64,000 nt of DNA from Paenibacillus sp. PL91 (GTDB lineage: Bacteria; Bacillota; Bacilli; Paenibacillales; Paenibacillaceae). The notes under the pieces are model-generated. The model ran no database searches. It worked only from the letters and a program-made list of their open reading frames with translations, and was not told where the DNA came from. Position 1 is the first letter of the stretch, and each line of letters begins with the position of its first letter. The stretch is from contig NZ_JABBYG020000002.1 of the NCBI RefSeq assembly GCF_012935325.2, forward strand, positions 558,001 through 622,000, read 5' to 3'. Shown here one piece after another: positions 35,134 to 44,395 of this stretch. The translations under genes were made by a program, and so were the position numbers.

Positions 35134-35898
35134 TTATAAATGTGATCCGCCCGTGGCATCGACCATCTGGCCGGTAATCCAACGGCCGTCCGATGACGAG
35201 AGAAAAGCTACGATGTCCGCGATATCCGATGGTTCGCCGACCCTGCCAAGGGCAGACATTTCGCCCGCATGTCGTTGGCCTTCCGGCGTATGCAGCCATT
35301 CCGCATTTACGTCCGTATCCACTATGCCAGGGAGCACGGCATTAACTGTAATCCTGCGATGCCCTAATAGTTTCGCAAGATGCAGAGTAAACGTATTTAT
35401 GGCACCTTTCGTCAAGTTGTACGCCATAATATGGGGATACGCAATTCTCGTAACGCCTGAGGAGATGTTGATAATTCGCCCACCGTCACGCAGCAGCAGC
35501 AAGGTCTGCTGGACGAGGAAAAACGGCGCTTTTACATTTACTGCAAATACCGCGTCGAAATCCTCCTCCGTAGTATCCTCCAATGTTTTGGAAGTTCCTA
35601 TACCGGCATTATTAACGAGAATATCGATCTGCTTCTGGCCGGTTTGGCGAAGGAGCGTTTCCTCCATCGTTTGGACCAAATCCGTTACCCCGGCAACGGT
35701 TTCGAGATTTGCTCCTATAGCCAGAGCCTGTCCTCCCTGTGCTTCAATGGCCCGGACGACTTCTTCTCCAGCAGCACGGCGGCATCCATAGTGTACGACA
35801 ATTAGAGCGCCCTCTTGCGCCAGTCGCAGCGCAATTCCTTTTCCGATACCGCGGCTTCCGCCTGTGACCAATGCAATTTTACCTTCCAATCGTTTCAT
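35134..35898 (-). CDS. Short-chain dehydrogenase/reductase (SDR)
   Basis: A 254-residue classical SDR. The cofactor motif TGGSRGIGKGIA is near residue 13, NNAGIG near 92, and the catalytic Ser-Tyr-Lys appear in INISSG, then YNLTK. The C-terminal GQMVDATGGSHL is typical. The basic residue after the glycine motif and HYGCRR suggest NADP(H). The ATG at 35898 has AAGGGAG 8 bases upstream. A MerR-type promoter lies just before it and a MerR regulator gene lies upstream, so it is probably induced by that regulator's ligand. The substrate is unknown. Confidence 0.9.
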   Translation of the reverse strand: MKRLEGKIALVTGGSRGIGKGIALRLAQEGALIVVHYGCRRAAGEEVVRAIEAQGGQALAIGANLETVAGVTDLVQTMEETLLRQTGQKQIDILVNNAGIGTSKTLEDTTEEDFDAVFAVNVKAPFFLVQQTLLLLRDGGRIINISSGVTRIAYPHIMAYNLTKGAINTFTLHLAKLLGHRRITVNAVLPGIVDTDVNAEWLHTPEGQRHAGEMSALGRVGEPSDIADIVAFLSSSDGRWITGQMVDATGGSHL

Positions 35899-35928
35899 AG
35901 ATCTCACTCCCTTATGATGTGTAAGGCT

Positions 35929-35960
35929 ACTGTACACCTTCCCGTAAAGGGGAGAGTCAA
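35929..35960 (-). promoter_or_regulatory. MerR-type promoter/operator controlling the SDR gene
   Basis: On the minus strand TTGACT and TACAGT are separated by 20 bases instead of 17, and the spacer holds the dyad CTCCCCTTTACGGGAAG. Overlong spacing with a central dyad is the diagnostic layout of promoters untwisted by MerR-family activators. Confidence 0.8.
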
Positions 35961-36041
35961 GAGAGGGAGATGAAAATATTTTTCAGAGTAAAACTGAACT
36001 CCGGAAGGAGGAACGGAGATGAAATAGATCTTAACCAAACT

Positions 36042-36857
36042 CTACTCTAGGGGAATAAGCAATTCAGCCAAGCGCATTTTTCCGTAAATATCTTTGTCCG
36101 AAGTTAAATAGGTTTCGCGGATCGGCTCTTTGTAGGAACGAACATAGCCTTGAGACGAGATCCATGATTCTAACTGATCAGCAGCAAGGCATGAGTCATC
36201 GTAAGGATTGCAGAGGTGTACGAGCGAAGCGGCCGTTTTTAACTCAGGCAGAAGGCTGACGTTTACTCTATCGTTGCTTGGAATTGCTTGAGTCAGCGGT
36301 ACTGAAACCTCTAGATTGGCTTGTTCCTTGTCCATGCCGCCATGTTCATGCCATAGAATCGTCAGCTCTCGTCCTTCGTCCGCCCCATACGAATTGACGT
36401 ATTTTGTGAGTTCATCAAGCAGCAGACAAAGGTGCTTTCGCGGAACGATATCACGAATCGAAGCCGAAAGCTGAGGCTGTACATTACGGACGGTTATCGG
36501 TGTTTCTTGTTGGCGGTTATCCGCTTCCTCGACGCGGGCAATCCTATTATCGATCTCTCTCAACTGCTGCTGCGCTTCCAAGATGGAACGCTCAAGCTCT
36601 TTCTTCTTATCGGTTAACTTTAGTTTTACGTCGGGTATAGCATGCTTTTCTAGAAAGGGTTTAATTTGATCCAGCGTGAAGCCATGTTCCTTAAAGGCGG
36701 TAATGCGCTTAACGGTTAAAAGCTGCTCTTGGCTATAGAACCTATAGCCATTATTAGGATCTATAAAGGCGGGCTCAAGCAGCTTCACGCTATCGTAAAA
36801 TCTTAACGTCTTAACGGAAACACCGCTCAGCTTGGAAAAAGCACTGATTTTTAGCAC
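36042..36857 (-). CDS. MerR-family transcriptional regulator with GyrI-like effector domain
   Basis: A 271-residue activator. The N-terminal winged helix (1-70) contains ISAFSKLSGVSVKTLRFYDS and NNGYRFYSQEQL. A dimerising coiled coil spans about 75-115. The C-terminal ~150 residues resemble the GyrI-like/BmrR-type ligand-binding domain that binds bulky lipophilic compounds. The gene lies directly upstream of the SDR gene on the same strand, with the MerR-type promoter in between, so the SDR is its likely target. I did not find a matching operator before its own start. Confidence 0.88.
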   Translation of the reverse strand: MLKISAFSKLSGVSVKTLRFYDSVKLLEPAFIDPNNGYRFYSQEQLLTVKRITAFKEHGFTLDQIKPFLEKHAIPDVKLKLTDKKKELERSILEAQQQLREIDNRIARVEEADNRQQETPITVRNVQPQLSASIRDIVPRKHLCLLLDELTKYVNSYGADEGRELTILWHEHGGMDKEQANLEVSVPLTQAIPSNDRVNVSLLPELKTAASLVHLCNPYDDSCLAADQLESWISSQGYVRSYKEPIRETYLTSDKDIYGKMRLAELLIPLE

Positions 36858-37056
36858 TACTTATCTGACTCCTTTTATCAAATGCCTATAATCAAAAACT
36901 ATACAATGGCGTGAAAAATAAAGAAATAGCAGTCTTACCTATTTTTGTTGGCCATGTCCTTTTTTCATTTGCTTTCAGGATTCGGTCCAGCTTTTGATTG
37001 TAGGATGGTTCTTGTATAATAATCCAATAGATATGGACGTCATAAGGAGCTGTATT

Positions 37057-38052
37057 ATGTCCAACCGAAAATGGAATATTGGAATCGCCATATTATTTAT
37101 TGTGTTTTCCAGCCTTCTGCTTAGCTTTTTGTTCTCGACGCTGCGAATACGCGAGCTGCTGCAGCCTATTCTCTCTAATGAAGCCAGCGACAAAGAGCCC
37201 TACCATGTTGTTCTCCTATCTCAAGAGCTCGATAATCCTTATTGGCGGTCGATCGAACAAGGAGCAAGGGAAGCTTCAACTAAATACGGGATGCAGCTTG
37301 CTTACACAGGACCGCTTCGCATTAATCCGAATGAGCAAATCAAGCTGCTGGAGAAAGCGATAGCAGCCAAAGCAGATGCGCTGCTCGTGCAAGGGATAAA
37401 CGACCCTCAATTTGTGGATCTCATTAATCAAGCTGTAAGCGAGCGTATTCCCGTCATTACAATAGATACGGATGAACCGAGCAGCCGAAGGCTTACTTAT
37501 GTAGGAACGAACAATCTCGATGCCGGAAAAATAATGGGCGGGCTCGTTGCCACAGCTGCCGGACATAAGGGGCAGGTTGCCGTTCTGATAGGGAATGAGC
37601 AATCGCCTAATCAACAGCTGAGACTCGAAGGCTTCCTCTCGGTTATCGCCCAGTATCCAGAGCTGTCCCTTGTCGCTGTTCGATCCTCCAATATTTCTCG
37701 TCTTCAGGCGGCCGGGGAAGCTGAAGAGCTGCTGCTCCAATATCCGCAGCTGGATTATATGGTCGGGCTTAGCGCCTTGGATGGGATCGGCATTGCGGAG
37801 GCTGCCGAACGATCGAAGCAAAGCGGCTTGCACATTTTTGCGTTTGACGCCTTGGAAGAAACGCTAGAGCGGATCACCAGCGGTAAAATCAAAGCAACTA
37901 TCGTCCAGCAGCCGTACAACATGGGCTATGACGCCATTTCGCTTCTGAATGATTATTTGCATGGCGAGACGCTTCCCGAGCGGCATTTTACGAAGATTAC
38001 GGTTCAGGACGGACAAGCCTTAAATGATAAAATTGGAGCAACGAGCCCATGA
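37057..38052 (+). CDS. Membrane-anchored sugar-binding receptor (periplasmic-binding family, XylFII-like)
   Basis: A 331-residue receptor with an N-terminal membrane anchor (about residues 5-27) and no lipobox, followed by a Peripla_BP_4 (RbsB/XylF-like) domain: HVVLLSQELDNPYWRSIEQGA, ALLVQGINDPQFVDLINQAV, VGTNNLDAGKIMGG and FDALEETLERITSGKIKATIVQQPYNMGY. There is no ABC permease nearby. Its stop overlaps the kinase start (ATGA), so it forms one unit with the downstream LytS/YesM-type kinase and AraC-type regulator. AAGGAG lies 7 bases before the ATG at 37057. The likely role is to present a bound pentose or hexose to the kinase. Confidence 0.88.
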   Translation: MSNRKWNIGIAILFIVFSSLLLSFLFSTLRIRELLQPILSNEASDKEPYHVVLLSQELDNPYWRSIEQGAREASTKYGMQLAYTGPLRINPNEQIKLLEKAIAAKADALLVQGINDPQFVDLINQAVSERIPVITIDTDEPSSRRLTYVGTNNLDAGKIMGGLVATAAGHKGQVAVLIGNEQSPNQQLRLEGFLSVIAQYPELSLVAVRSSNISRLQAAGEAEELLLQYPQLDYMVGLSALDGIGIAEAAERSKQSGLHIFAFDALEETLERITSGKIKATIVQQPYNMGYDAISLLNDYLHGETLPERHFTKITVQDGQALNDKIGATSP

Positions 38053-39512
38053 CCATTCGTACGAAGCTGCTTATTTTTATCCCATTGCTCGTTCTGCTAG
38101 TCAATCTTATTACCTTCTTCTTGTTTCAAAGTGGAAAAATGGTGGAGCAAGGCTATAATCAAATGATGGATCGCCTCCTCTTATACAACCAAACTTCACA
38201 GATCGCCGAGAGCGGCCTAGGAGCGCTTCACAGTTATTTACTAAATCCTGACGAGCTTAATCATGAACGGTACACAAAAAATGCAAATAAACTGATGGAG
38301 CTCCGCGCCCAGCTTCACGCTGAGTCAAAAACCTCCGTCCACTCGTCTACTATAAGAAGCTATATAAATTTGCTGGATACTTTTTTGGAGCAGCAGCAAG
38401 CTGCCTTCGCGGCCGTGTCAGCCGAAAGCGCAATTGCTTCCCTCGCCCCCTACGAAAAAGCGGAGAAAACGGCAAGCTTTATTCGGGAGGATGGACAGCA
38501 GCTTGTCGAAATGGAATTAAGCGTCTATCAACCGATATACGAGCAAATTCAAGCGGAAAATAAGCGCATGTACCTGCTCGGAGCAGCGGTATTCATCACC
38601 AACACGCTGCTGAGCATTTTGCTTGCCATATGGATATCGCGCAGCATTACCGCTCCCGTAAGCAGGCTTGTCACACGTGCAAAACAAATTTCAAAAGGTG
38701 AGCTTCAGCAAACCGCAAGCCAGAGATTGCATAACTCCAATGACGAGCTTGGCTTATTGACGGGTGCATTTGAGCAAATGTCGAGCGACCTGCTCATCTT
38801 GATCGAGAAGGACAAAGAAAGCCTTAAGAAAGACCGGCTCGTTAAGGAATTGGAGCTTCAGGCGCTGCAAAGCCAGATCAATCCGCATTTTCTGTTCAAT
38901 ACGCTCAATGTGCTGTCCAAGCTCGCGCTCCTCGAAGGAGCCGAGAGAACAAGCGATCTCATCGTATCGATGTCTAATTTATTAAGATACAATTTGCGCA
39001 ATCTCGATCAGCCGGTTACCCTGCAGGACGAGGTGGCACATGTAAAGGAATATTTCATCATTCAGCAGGCCCGCTTTCGCGACCGCATACAGCTTGTGAT
39101 GGATATCGAGCCGTCTGCGCTGCAGCAGCCCATTCCTGCGCTAACGCTCCAGCCAATCGTAGAAAATGCTTTTATGCACGGCATTGAGCATATGGAGAGC
39201 GGCGCGATCATTCGGCTTGAAATCGTACGGGACTCGGATGGCGTGCTCATCTCGGTATCAGATAATGGAAGCGGGATGACCGAAGAGATTCGCCAATCGT
39301 TGCTGCGGCTTGAATCAGAGCCTCATCACAAGCAATCAACTGGACTTGGCACAAAAAATGTGTTTAGACGACTGCAATTGTTTTATGGCGTACATGAGCT
39401 GATCGAGATACATAGCGAGCTTGGCAAAGGAACCACGGTTGCGATTCGGATACCAAACGTTAAGGAAAACGGAGGTGAACCTATTTATGTACCGACTGTT
39501 GATCGCGGATGA
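38049..39512 (+). CDS. LytS/YesM-type sensor histidine kinase
   Basis: A 487-residue kinase. Membrane segments lie at about 8-27 and 176-197, with an extracellular helical domain between them, HAMP at about 198-250, the His_kinase domain with NPHFLFN (His-280), and HATPase with IVENAFMHG, DNGSGM and STGLGTKNVFRRL. The NPHFLFN box is diagnostic of the LytS/YesM class. It overlaps the receptor gene upstream by 4 bases and the regulator gene downstream by 26, so the three are translated together. Confidence 0.93.
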   Translation: MTIRTKLLIFIPLLVLLVNLITFFLFQSGKMVEQGYNQMMDRLLLYNQTSQIAESGLGALHSYLLNPDELNHERYTKNANKLMELRAQLHAESKTSVHSSTIRSYINLLDTFLEQQQAAFAAVSAESAIASLAPYEKAEKTASFIREDGQQLVEMELSVYQPIYEQIQAENKRMYLLGAAVFITNTLLSILLAIWISRSITAPVSRLVTRAKQISKGELQQTASQRLHNSNDELGLLTGAFEQMSSDLLILIEKDKESLKKDRLVKELELQALQSQINPHFLFNTLNVLSKLALLEGAERTSDLIVSMSNLLRYNLRNLDQPVTLQDEVAHVKEYFIIQQARFRDRIQLVMDIEPSALQQPIPALTLQPIVENAFMHGIEHMESGAIIRLEIVRDSDGVLISVSDNGSGMTEEIRQSLLRLESEPHHKQSTGLGTKNVFRRLQLFYGVHELIEIHSELGKGTTVAIRIPNVKENGGEPIYVPTVDRG

Positions 39513-40830
39513 TGAGGCGCTTGAGCGTGAAGGCTTGGAATGGATCATTGAGCGAATGCTGCCAAATACGTTTCAGATTCTCCATGCCGAAAACGGACGT
39601 ATCGCGATAGAGCGGGCAGAGGAGCATCGTCCGCATATCGTATTAATGGATATCAATATGCCAGGCATTCAAGGATTAGAGGCTATACGCGAAATAAAAA
39701 ATAAATTGCCGGATACCAAATTTGTCATGGTGACGGCTTATGATTATTTTGCATATGCCAAAGAGGCACTTTCTCTTGGTGTAAAGGAGTACCTTATCAA
39801 GCCAGCCAAGCGGGAGCAGGTCGTAGAAACCCTTCAGCAGCTTATAGAAGAGCTCGAGCAAGAAAAAAAGAAGCGTTCGGATGAGCTGGAGCTGCGGCAA
39901 AAGCTGTCTCAATTACTGCCCTTAGCAGAAAATGAGCTGGCGATGATGTTTATGCTTGATCATATTACGTACACCGACATTGAGCAATTGTCCGAATGGC
40001 TTAGCTTTCCTCTATCGCAAGGCTGTGCTATCGTAATCGCCTTTCCCGAGCCAATTAAAATAGACAATAAGCATAAAATTTACGATACGATCAGAGGGTT
40101 TGCCAAAACCAACGCGGCGACAAGCATTGTCAGCTCCTTAATCGAACGCCATATGGCGATCTTCATAAACAAAGCCAGCTCGCTGACAGATGCGGAATGG
40201 AAAGAGACGACTACGGCATTCGGAGAAAAATTATGTGCGATAGCAGCAAGGCAGCTGGAGTTCGAAATCTTGATCGGCATCGGACAAGCTCACGCTGGCG
40301 CGGAAGGTCTGCGCAAATCTTATTTTGAAGCGGTATTTGCCTCCAATTACTTTGAGCAATGCGGCAACGTATGTCACTTCGATGAATTGAAGCAAGGAAT
40401 CGGGCAAGCCGCATCCGATCAGCCGCGCCTGCCTGCGAGTGCTGAAACGATCCCTGAGGCATACGTTCTCTCCGCTATGCAGCGTATTCGCGAGCAGCGC
40501 GAGCAGCAAACCCAAACGGTTCTTGACCGTGCCAAAGCATACATCCAGGGGAGATTTTCAGAAGACCTGTCACTTGAGGAGGCGGCGGACTTTGTGCATC
40601 TTAATCCCCACTATTTCAGCAAAATTTTCAAGCAGCAGGTAGGCACCACTTTTATCGACTACGTCACAGCCCTTCGAATCGATAAAGCGAAAGCGCTTAT
40701 GGCCTCTGGAGAGCTAAGCCTGAAGGAGGTTTGCTTCGAGGTCGGCTACAACGATCCGAATTACTTCAGCCGTGTTTTCAAAAAAGTGACCGGCGTCACA
40801 CCTTCCGATTATCGCGGTCAAACGAAATAA
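39487..40830 (+). CDS. YesN-type response regulator with AraC DNA-binding domain
   Basis: A 447-residue regulator. The receiver domain (1-120) has the acidic pair Asp-8/Asp-9, phospho-acceptor Asp-55 in IVLMDINMPG and Lys-105 in LIKPAKRE. A middle domain of ~200 residues follows, then two AraC helix-turn-helices at the C-terminus (about 345-445; SLEEAADFVHLNPHYFSKIF and LKEVCFEVGYNDPNYFSRVF). GGAGG lies 11 bases before the ATG, within the kinase end. The probable target is the MFS transporter gene that follows. Confidence 0.93.
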   Translation: MYRLLIADDEALEREGLEWIIERMLPNTFQILHAENGRIAIERAEEHRPHIVLMDINMPGIQGLEAIREIKNKLPDTKFVMVTAYDYFAYAKEALSLGVKEYLIKPAKREQVVETLQQLIEELEQEKKKRSDELELRQKLSQLLPLAENELAMMFMLDHITYTDIEQLSEWLSFPLSQGCAIVIAFPEPIKIDNKHKIYDTIRGFAKTNAATSIVSSLIERHMAIFINKASSLTDAEWKETTTAFGEKLCAIAARQLEFEILIGIGQAHAGAEGLRKSYFEAVFASNYFEQCGNVCHFDELKQGIGQAASDQPRLPASAETIPEAYVLSAMQRIREQREQQTQTVLDRAKAYIQGRFSEDLSLEEAADFVHLNPHYFSKIFKQQVGTTFIDYVTALRIDKAKALMASGELSLKEVCFEVGYNDPNYFSRVFKKVTGVTPSDYRGQTK

Positions 40831-40845
40831 GCACGGCCATCTAGC

Positions 40846-40873
40846 TCCATGTCGCTAAGACATGGACTTTTTT
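40846..40873 (+). terminator. Terminator of the receptor-kinase-regulator operon
   Basis: TCCATGTC pairs with GACATGGA, followed by six T after a C. Confidence 0.85.
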
Positions 40874-40975
40874 GTGTTTGGCAGGACAATAAAATGCTAG
40901 TTTCCCTAAATAAGGGCACCTTACATCTATAGTCCAAAATTAATACAGCAACAACACTGATTTGTGAAGGTGTTT

Positions 40976-41008
40976 GCACGCGGAGACGTGCATTTTGCGT
41001 GATATAAT
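40976..41008 (+). promoter_or_regulatory. Probable activator-dependent promoter of the sugar symporter gene
   Basis: A perfect TATAAT (41003-41008) lacks a matching -35 at the normal distance. The inverted repeat GCACG-N6-CGTGC (40976-40991) lies just upstream. Absence of a -35 box fits dependence on an activator such as the AraC-type regulator encoded next door. Confidence 0.45.
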
Positions 41009-41058
41009 GAAATTCGTTTTAACGCAGGATGGGATTGTCAGAGAGGAGAAAAACGATT

Positions 41059-42432
41059 GTGGGAATGGCGATGACGAGCAAAAAAGAACAAGTGAGCATG
41101 AAATTTGTAACCCTTGTTTCTATTGTATCCGCTCTTGGCGGATTATTATTTGGCTTCGATACAGCGGTCGTATCGGGTGCAGTAGGATTTATGGAGGATC
41201 GATTCGACTTAACGAAGCTCCAAGTTGGATGGGCCGTTTCAAGCTTGATCATTGGCTGTATCGTAGGAGCGGCAATGTCGGGCGTTTTAGGAGATCGCTT
41301 CGGCCGCAAAAAAGTACTGATCTCAGCGGCGATCTTGTTTATTATCAGCTCGATCGGCACTGCGATTCCGGACAGCTTCTCCGGTTTTATAATCGCGCGG
41401 ATTATCGGCGGAATCGGGATAGGCATTACCTCTACCCTATGCCCGCTTTACAATGCTGAGATTGCTCCAGCAAAATATCGGGGCAGGCTTGTTGCACTCA
41501 ACCAGCTTGCTATTGTAACTGGAATCTTTCTTACCTATTTTGTTAATCTGTGGATTTCAGGCTCGGGCGATGAAGCTTGGGCTGTAGCCTCCGCTTGGCG
41601 CTGGATGTTCGGCGTTGGCGCAATACCCGGCTTGCTCTTTTTGATTTTGCTGTTCTTCGTGCCTGAGAGCCCTAGATGGCTGATCAAGCAAGGACGAGCA
41701 GCGGCAGCACTGCCTATTTTATTGCGAATTCACGGCGAAGAGCTTGCTAAACAAGAGGTGCTTGACATTAAGCAATCGTTCGAGCAAGAAAGCGGTTCGA
41801 TCCGTCAGCTGTTCAGCCCTTCACTGCGAATAGCTCTTATCGTAGGAGTAGGACTCGCAGTTCTTCAGCAGATTACAGGAATTAATGCGGTCATGTATTA
41901 TGCCCCGGAAATTTTTAAAGCGACAGGTGCCGGTACGAATGCTTCTCTGATTCAAACGATTCTGGTCGGCTTTATTAACTTCTTATTCACCATCGTCGCC
42001 TTATGGCTTATTGATAAAGTCGGACGCAAAGCGCTGCTTCTCGTCGGCTCGGCTTCAATGGCTATTTGCTTGCTCGTTATAGGCATTGCCTTCCAAACCG
42101 GACATGCTGATGGCCCGCTCGTGCTTATCTTCATCTTGCTGTACGTAGCCTCCTTCGCGATTTCGCTTGGGCCTGTCGTATGGGTCATCATGTCCGAAAT
42201 ATTTCCGAATCGTATCCGCGGCAAAGCGACCGCAATTGCGGCTATGGCGCTCTGGGCAGCGGATTACATCGTATCGCAATCATTTCCGCCATTGCTAAGC
42301 TCCGCAGGTCCTGCAGCCACGTTCTGGATTTATGGCAGCATGGCGCTGCTCGCCTTCTTGTTCACCTGGCGCGTTGTACCGGAGACGAAAGGAAAATCGC
42401 TCGAGGAAATTGAATCTTTGTGGGCGAAGTAG
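41059..42432 (+). CDS. MFS sugar:proton symporter (XylE/AraE/GalP family)
   Basis: A 457-residue, 12-helix transporter of the sugar porter family. Typical signatures are GLLFGFDTAVVSGA in helix 1, GDRFGRKKVL in loop 2-3, PESPRWLIKQGR after helix 6, QQITGINAVMYYAPEIF in helix 7 and VPETKGKSLEEIE after helix 12. The last is a sugar-porter hallmark. Close relatives import D-xylose, arabinose or galactose. The GTG at 41059 is chosen because GAGGAG lies 10 bases upstream; ATGs at 41065 and 41071 are too far away. It follows a three-gene sugar-sensing operon and is its probable target. Confidence 0.92.
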   Translation: MGMAMTSKKEQVSMKFVTLVSIVSALGGLLFGFDTAVVSGAVGFMEDRFDLTKLQVGWAVSSLIIGCIVGAAMSGVLGDRFGRKKVLISAAILFIISSIGTAIPDSFSGFIIARIIGGIGIGITSTLCPLYNAEIAPAKYRGRLVALNQLAIVTGIFLTYFVNLWISGSGDEAWAVASAWRWMFGVGAIPGLLFLILLFFVPESPRWLIKQGRAAAALPILLRIHGEELAKQEVLDIKQSFEQESGSIRQLFSPSLRIALIVGVGLAVLQQITGINAVMYYAPEIFKATGAGTNASLIQTILVGFINFLFTIVALWLIDKVGRKALLLVGSASMAICLLVIGIAFQTGHADGPLVLIFILLYVASFAISLGPVVWVIMSEIFPNRIRGKATAIAAMALWAADYIVSQSFPPLLSSAGPAATFWIYGSMALLAFLFTWRVVPETKGKSLEEIESLWAK

Positions 42433-42484
42433 TATAGCTGTATAATAGATTTAGGTAATAAATCTATGTTTAGGAGATACTCGA

Positions 42485-42694
42485 ATGGACTTCCGGTTAG
42501 ATTTAATTGAAAACAAGATTGAGTTTTTTGAAGCCTATGATTTGAAAACGCTGGAGCAAAAGATCGATCAGCAAATTGAAAATAATAAAGGCTTGCTGCT
42601 AGAGGTGTTCCACGTCAGCCATCATGCCGTATTTAATCCTAAAATCGAAAAAATGCTCTATAGCGCGGTCGTTCATTTCAAAGCCAAAAAATAA
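42485..42694 (+). CDS. DUF2536 family small protein
   Basis: A 69-residue soluble protein matching the small DUF2536 family of bacilli: MDFRLDLIENKIEFFEAYDL followed by TLEQKIDQQIENNKGLLLEV and HVSHHAVFNP. Function unknown. TTAGGAG lies 8 bases before the ATG. A promoter (TTGTGG-17-TATAAT, 42418-42446) begins inside the last codons of the symporter gene, so it is probably transcribed on its own and not tied to sugar use. Confidence 0.75.
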   Translation: MDFRLDLIENKIEFFEAYDLKTLEQKIDQQIENNKGLLLEVFHVSHHAVFNPKIEKMLYSAVVHFKAKK

Positions 42695-42704
42695 ACGTCT
42701 AACG

Positions 42705-42744
42705 AAAAAAATCCTCCCGACATGCTATTGTCTGGAGGATTTTT
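42705..42744. terminator. Bidirectional terminator between DUF2536 and amidase genes
   Basis: AAATCCTCCcGACA pairs with TGTCtGGAGGATTT over a short loop, with A7 and T5 flanks between convergent genes. Confidence 0.85.
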
Positions 42745-42759
42745 ATGATGTAAAGCTGC

Positions 42760-44211
42760 CTAAATAAAGCTCTTTAAGGAAGGCGGCCTGCGAACCCGGC
42801 TATGCTGCTCATAGGCATAAGCAAGCTTGATGAGCATCGGTTCCTCGTACGCTCTCGCTGCGAAAGTGACGCCAAATGGAACTCCCTTGGCGGTATAGCC
42901 CGCCGGAACAACAATAGACGGATAGCCGGCGCGCGACGTAATTCTGGCTCCAAAATCAGCTGGAAACAGCAGTGCATCCAGCTGATGCTCTTTCATCGTT
43001 GCATCCAGCCCTTCGTCCTTGCACAATTTGAGATCGGCAGCACGGTCTCGAAGGTATGGTACATCGGTCTGTGTGCCCGATGTTGTAGTTTCGGCAGAAA
43101 GCAGCGTCGATTGCCCGTACTTGAGCGTCTCGATTGGATGCTCATTATTAAAAGCGATAATGTCCTTCAGCGTACGAATTTGAGAGCCGGGCGGCAGCTT
43201 GGACAAGTAAGCATTCAGCGAGGTTTTGAACTCGTTGAGCACGACCGAGGAATACTTGATTTGGCGAGCGGTCCGTACATCTGCCGGGTCTACAATAATC
43301 GCGCCGCATTCTCTCATCAGCTCCACTGCCCCGTTAAAGATCGCTAACTGCTCGTCCGTCAATTCTTCAAAGAAATAGTCTCTCGGAATACCGATTCGAG
43401 CGCCTTCGAGACCAAGCGGATCAAGAAATACGCAATAATCCTCTTGCTTGCGCCAATATCCCGCTCCCATTGCAGCGTCACTCGCATCATGCGCTACAAT
43501 ATCGTTTAGAACATGCACAGCATCCGTTACCGTCCTTGCCATTGGACCTGCTGTATCCTGACTGTTTGATAGCGGCAAAATGCCCGTTCGGCTCACCAGC
43601 CCGACCGTCGGCTTAATGCCGACAGTTGAGCTTAAGTTGCCCGGATTCAATATCGAGCCCGAGGTTTCCGTACCGATTGAAGCCATGCAAAAATTACATG
43701 CAACCGCGACGCCCGAGCCAGCGCTCGACCCGCCTGTCGGCGTAGAAATATTGTACGGGTTTAAAACCTGCCCGCCGCGCGAGCTATATCCGGACGGCAT
43801 TCCATCTGTCATAAAGTTGGCAAACTCCGTCATATTCGCTTTTCCGAGTATAATAGCCCCTGCTTCGCGGAGCCGCTTCACAATAAAGGCATCCTCTCCC
43901 GCATAGCTGTTGGCAAGTGCAAGCGAGCCTGCGCTCGTATGCATCAAATCACCCGTATTTATATTGTCCTTGAGCAGAATCGGAATGCCATGAAGCGGCC
44001 CTCTTGGCCCCTGAGTTGCTCGTTCACTATCTAAGGCAGCAGCAATAAATAAAGCGTCGGGATTAAGCTCAAGCACCGAATTGATCGTAAGGCCTTCTTT
44101 ATCATGGGACGCGATTCGGTCAAAATAAAACAGGACCAGCTCACGAGAAGTAAGCTCCCCTGCTTCCAAAGCTGCTTGAATGGACGAAATGGTTGCTTCT
44201 ACGATTTCCAT
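42760..44211 (-). CDS. Amidase-signature family protein
   Basis: A 483-residue hydrolase of the amidase-signature family (as in GatA, peptide amidases and fatty-acid amide hydrolase). The catalytic Ser-cisSer-Lys triad region is clear: Lys-81 in ILLKDNINT, the serine pair in TPTGGSSAGSG (162-163) and Ser-186 in GTETSGSI. The C-terminal YPSIVVPAGYTAKGVPFGVTF is also typical. It is a stand-alone gene without gatB or gatC, so an amide- or peptide-scavenging role is more likely than tRNA amidation. ATGs at 44217 and 44211 are both possible; AAGGGG favours the second by spacing. Confidence 0.88.
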   Translation of the reverse strand: MEIVEATISSIQAALEAGELTSRELVLFYFDRIASHDKEGLTINSVLELNPDALFIAAALDSERATQGPRGPLHGIPILLKDNINTGDLMHTSAGSLALANSYAGEDAFIVKRLREAGAIILGKANMTEFANFMTDGMPSGYSSRGGQVLNPYNISTPTGGSSAGSGVAVACNFCMASIGTETSGSILNPGNLSSTVGIKPTVGLVSRTGILPLSNSQDTAGPMARTVTDAVHVLNDIVAHDASDAAMGAGYWRKQEDYCVFLDPLGLEGARIGIPRDYFFEELTDEQLAIFNGAVELMRECGAIIVDPADVRTARQIKYSSVVLNEFKTSLNAYLSKLPPGSQIRTLKDIIAFNNEHPIETLKYGQSTLLSAETTTSGTQTDVPYLRDRAADLKLCKDEGLDATMKEHQLDALLFPADFGARITSRAGYPSIVVPAGYTAKGVPFGVTFAARAYEEPMLIKLAYAYEQHSRVRRPPSLKSFI

Positions 44212-44395
44212 GCCCATATGACCCCTTATACGACCCGAATAAATGCTGAACAAGCCTAGTATAAACTATTTTTTGGCAAACAACATCTTTAAAACTTTGT
44301 CTCTGTCTATTTTTAATGATATAAATAACTTTTCAGCTACTTATTGCGTCTAACCTTTTATACCTTATTATCACATGAGAAGGAGAGCCAACAGG

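Noticed and set aside
35153..35791. Plus-strand frame of 212 residues opposite the SDR gene
   Set aside because: Antisense shadow of a gene with intact SDR catalytic motifs.
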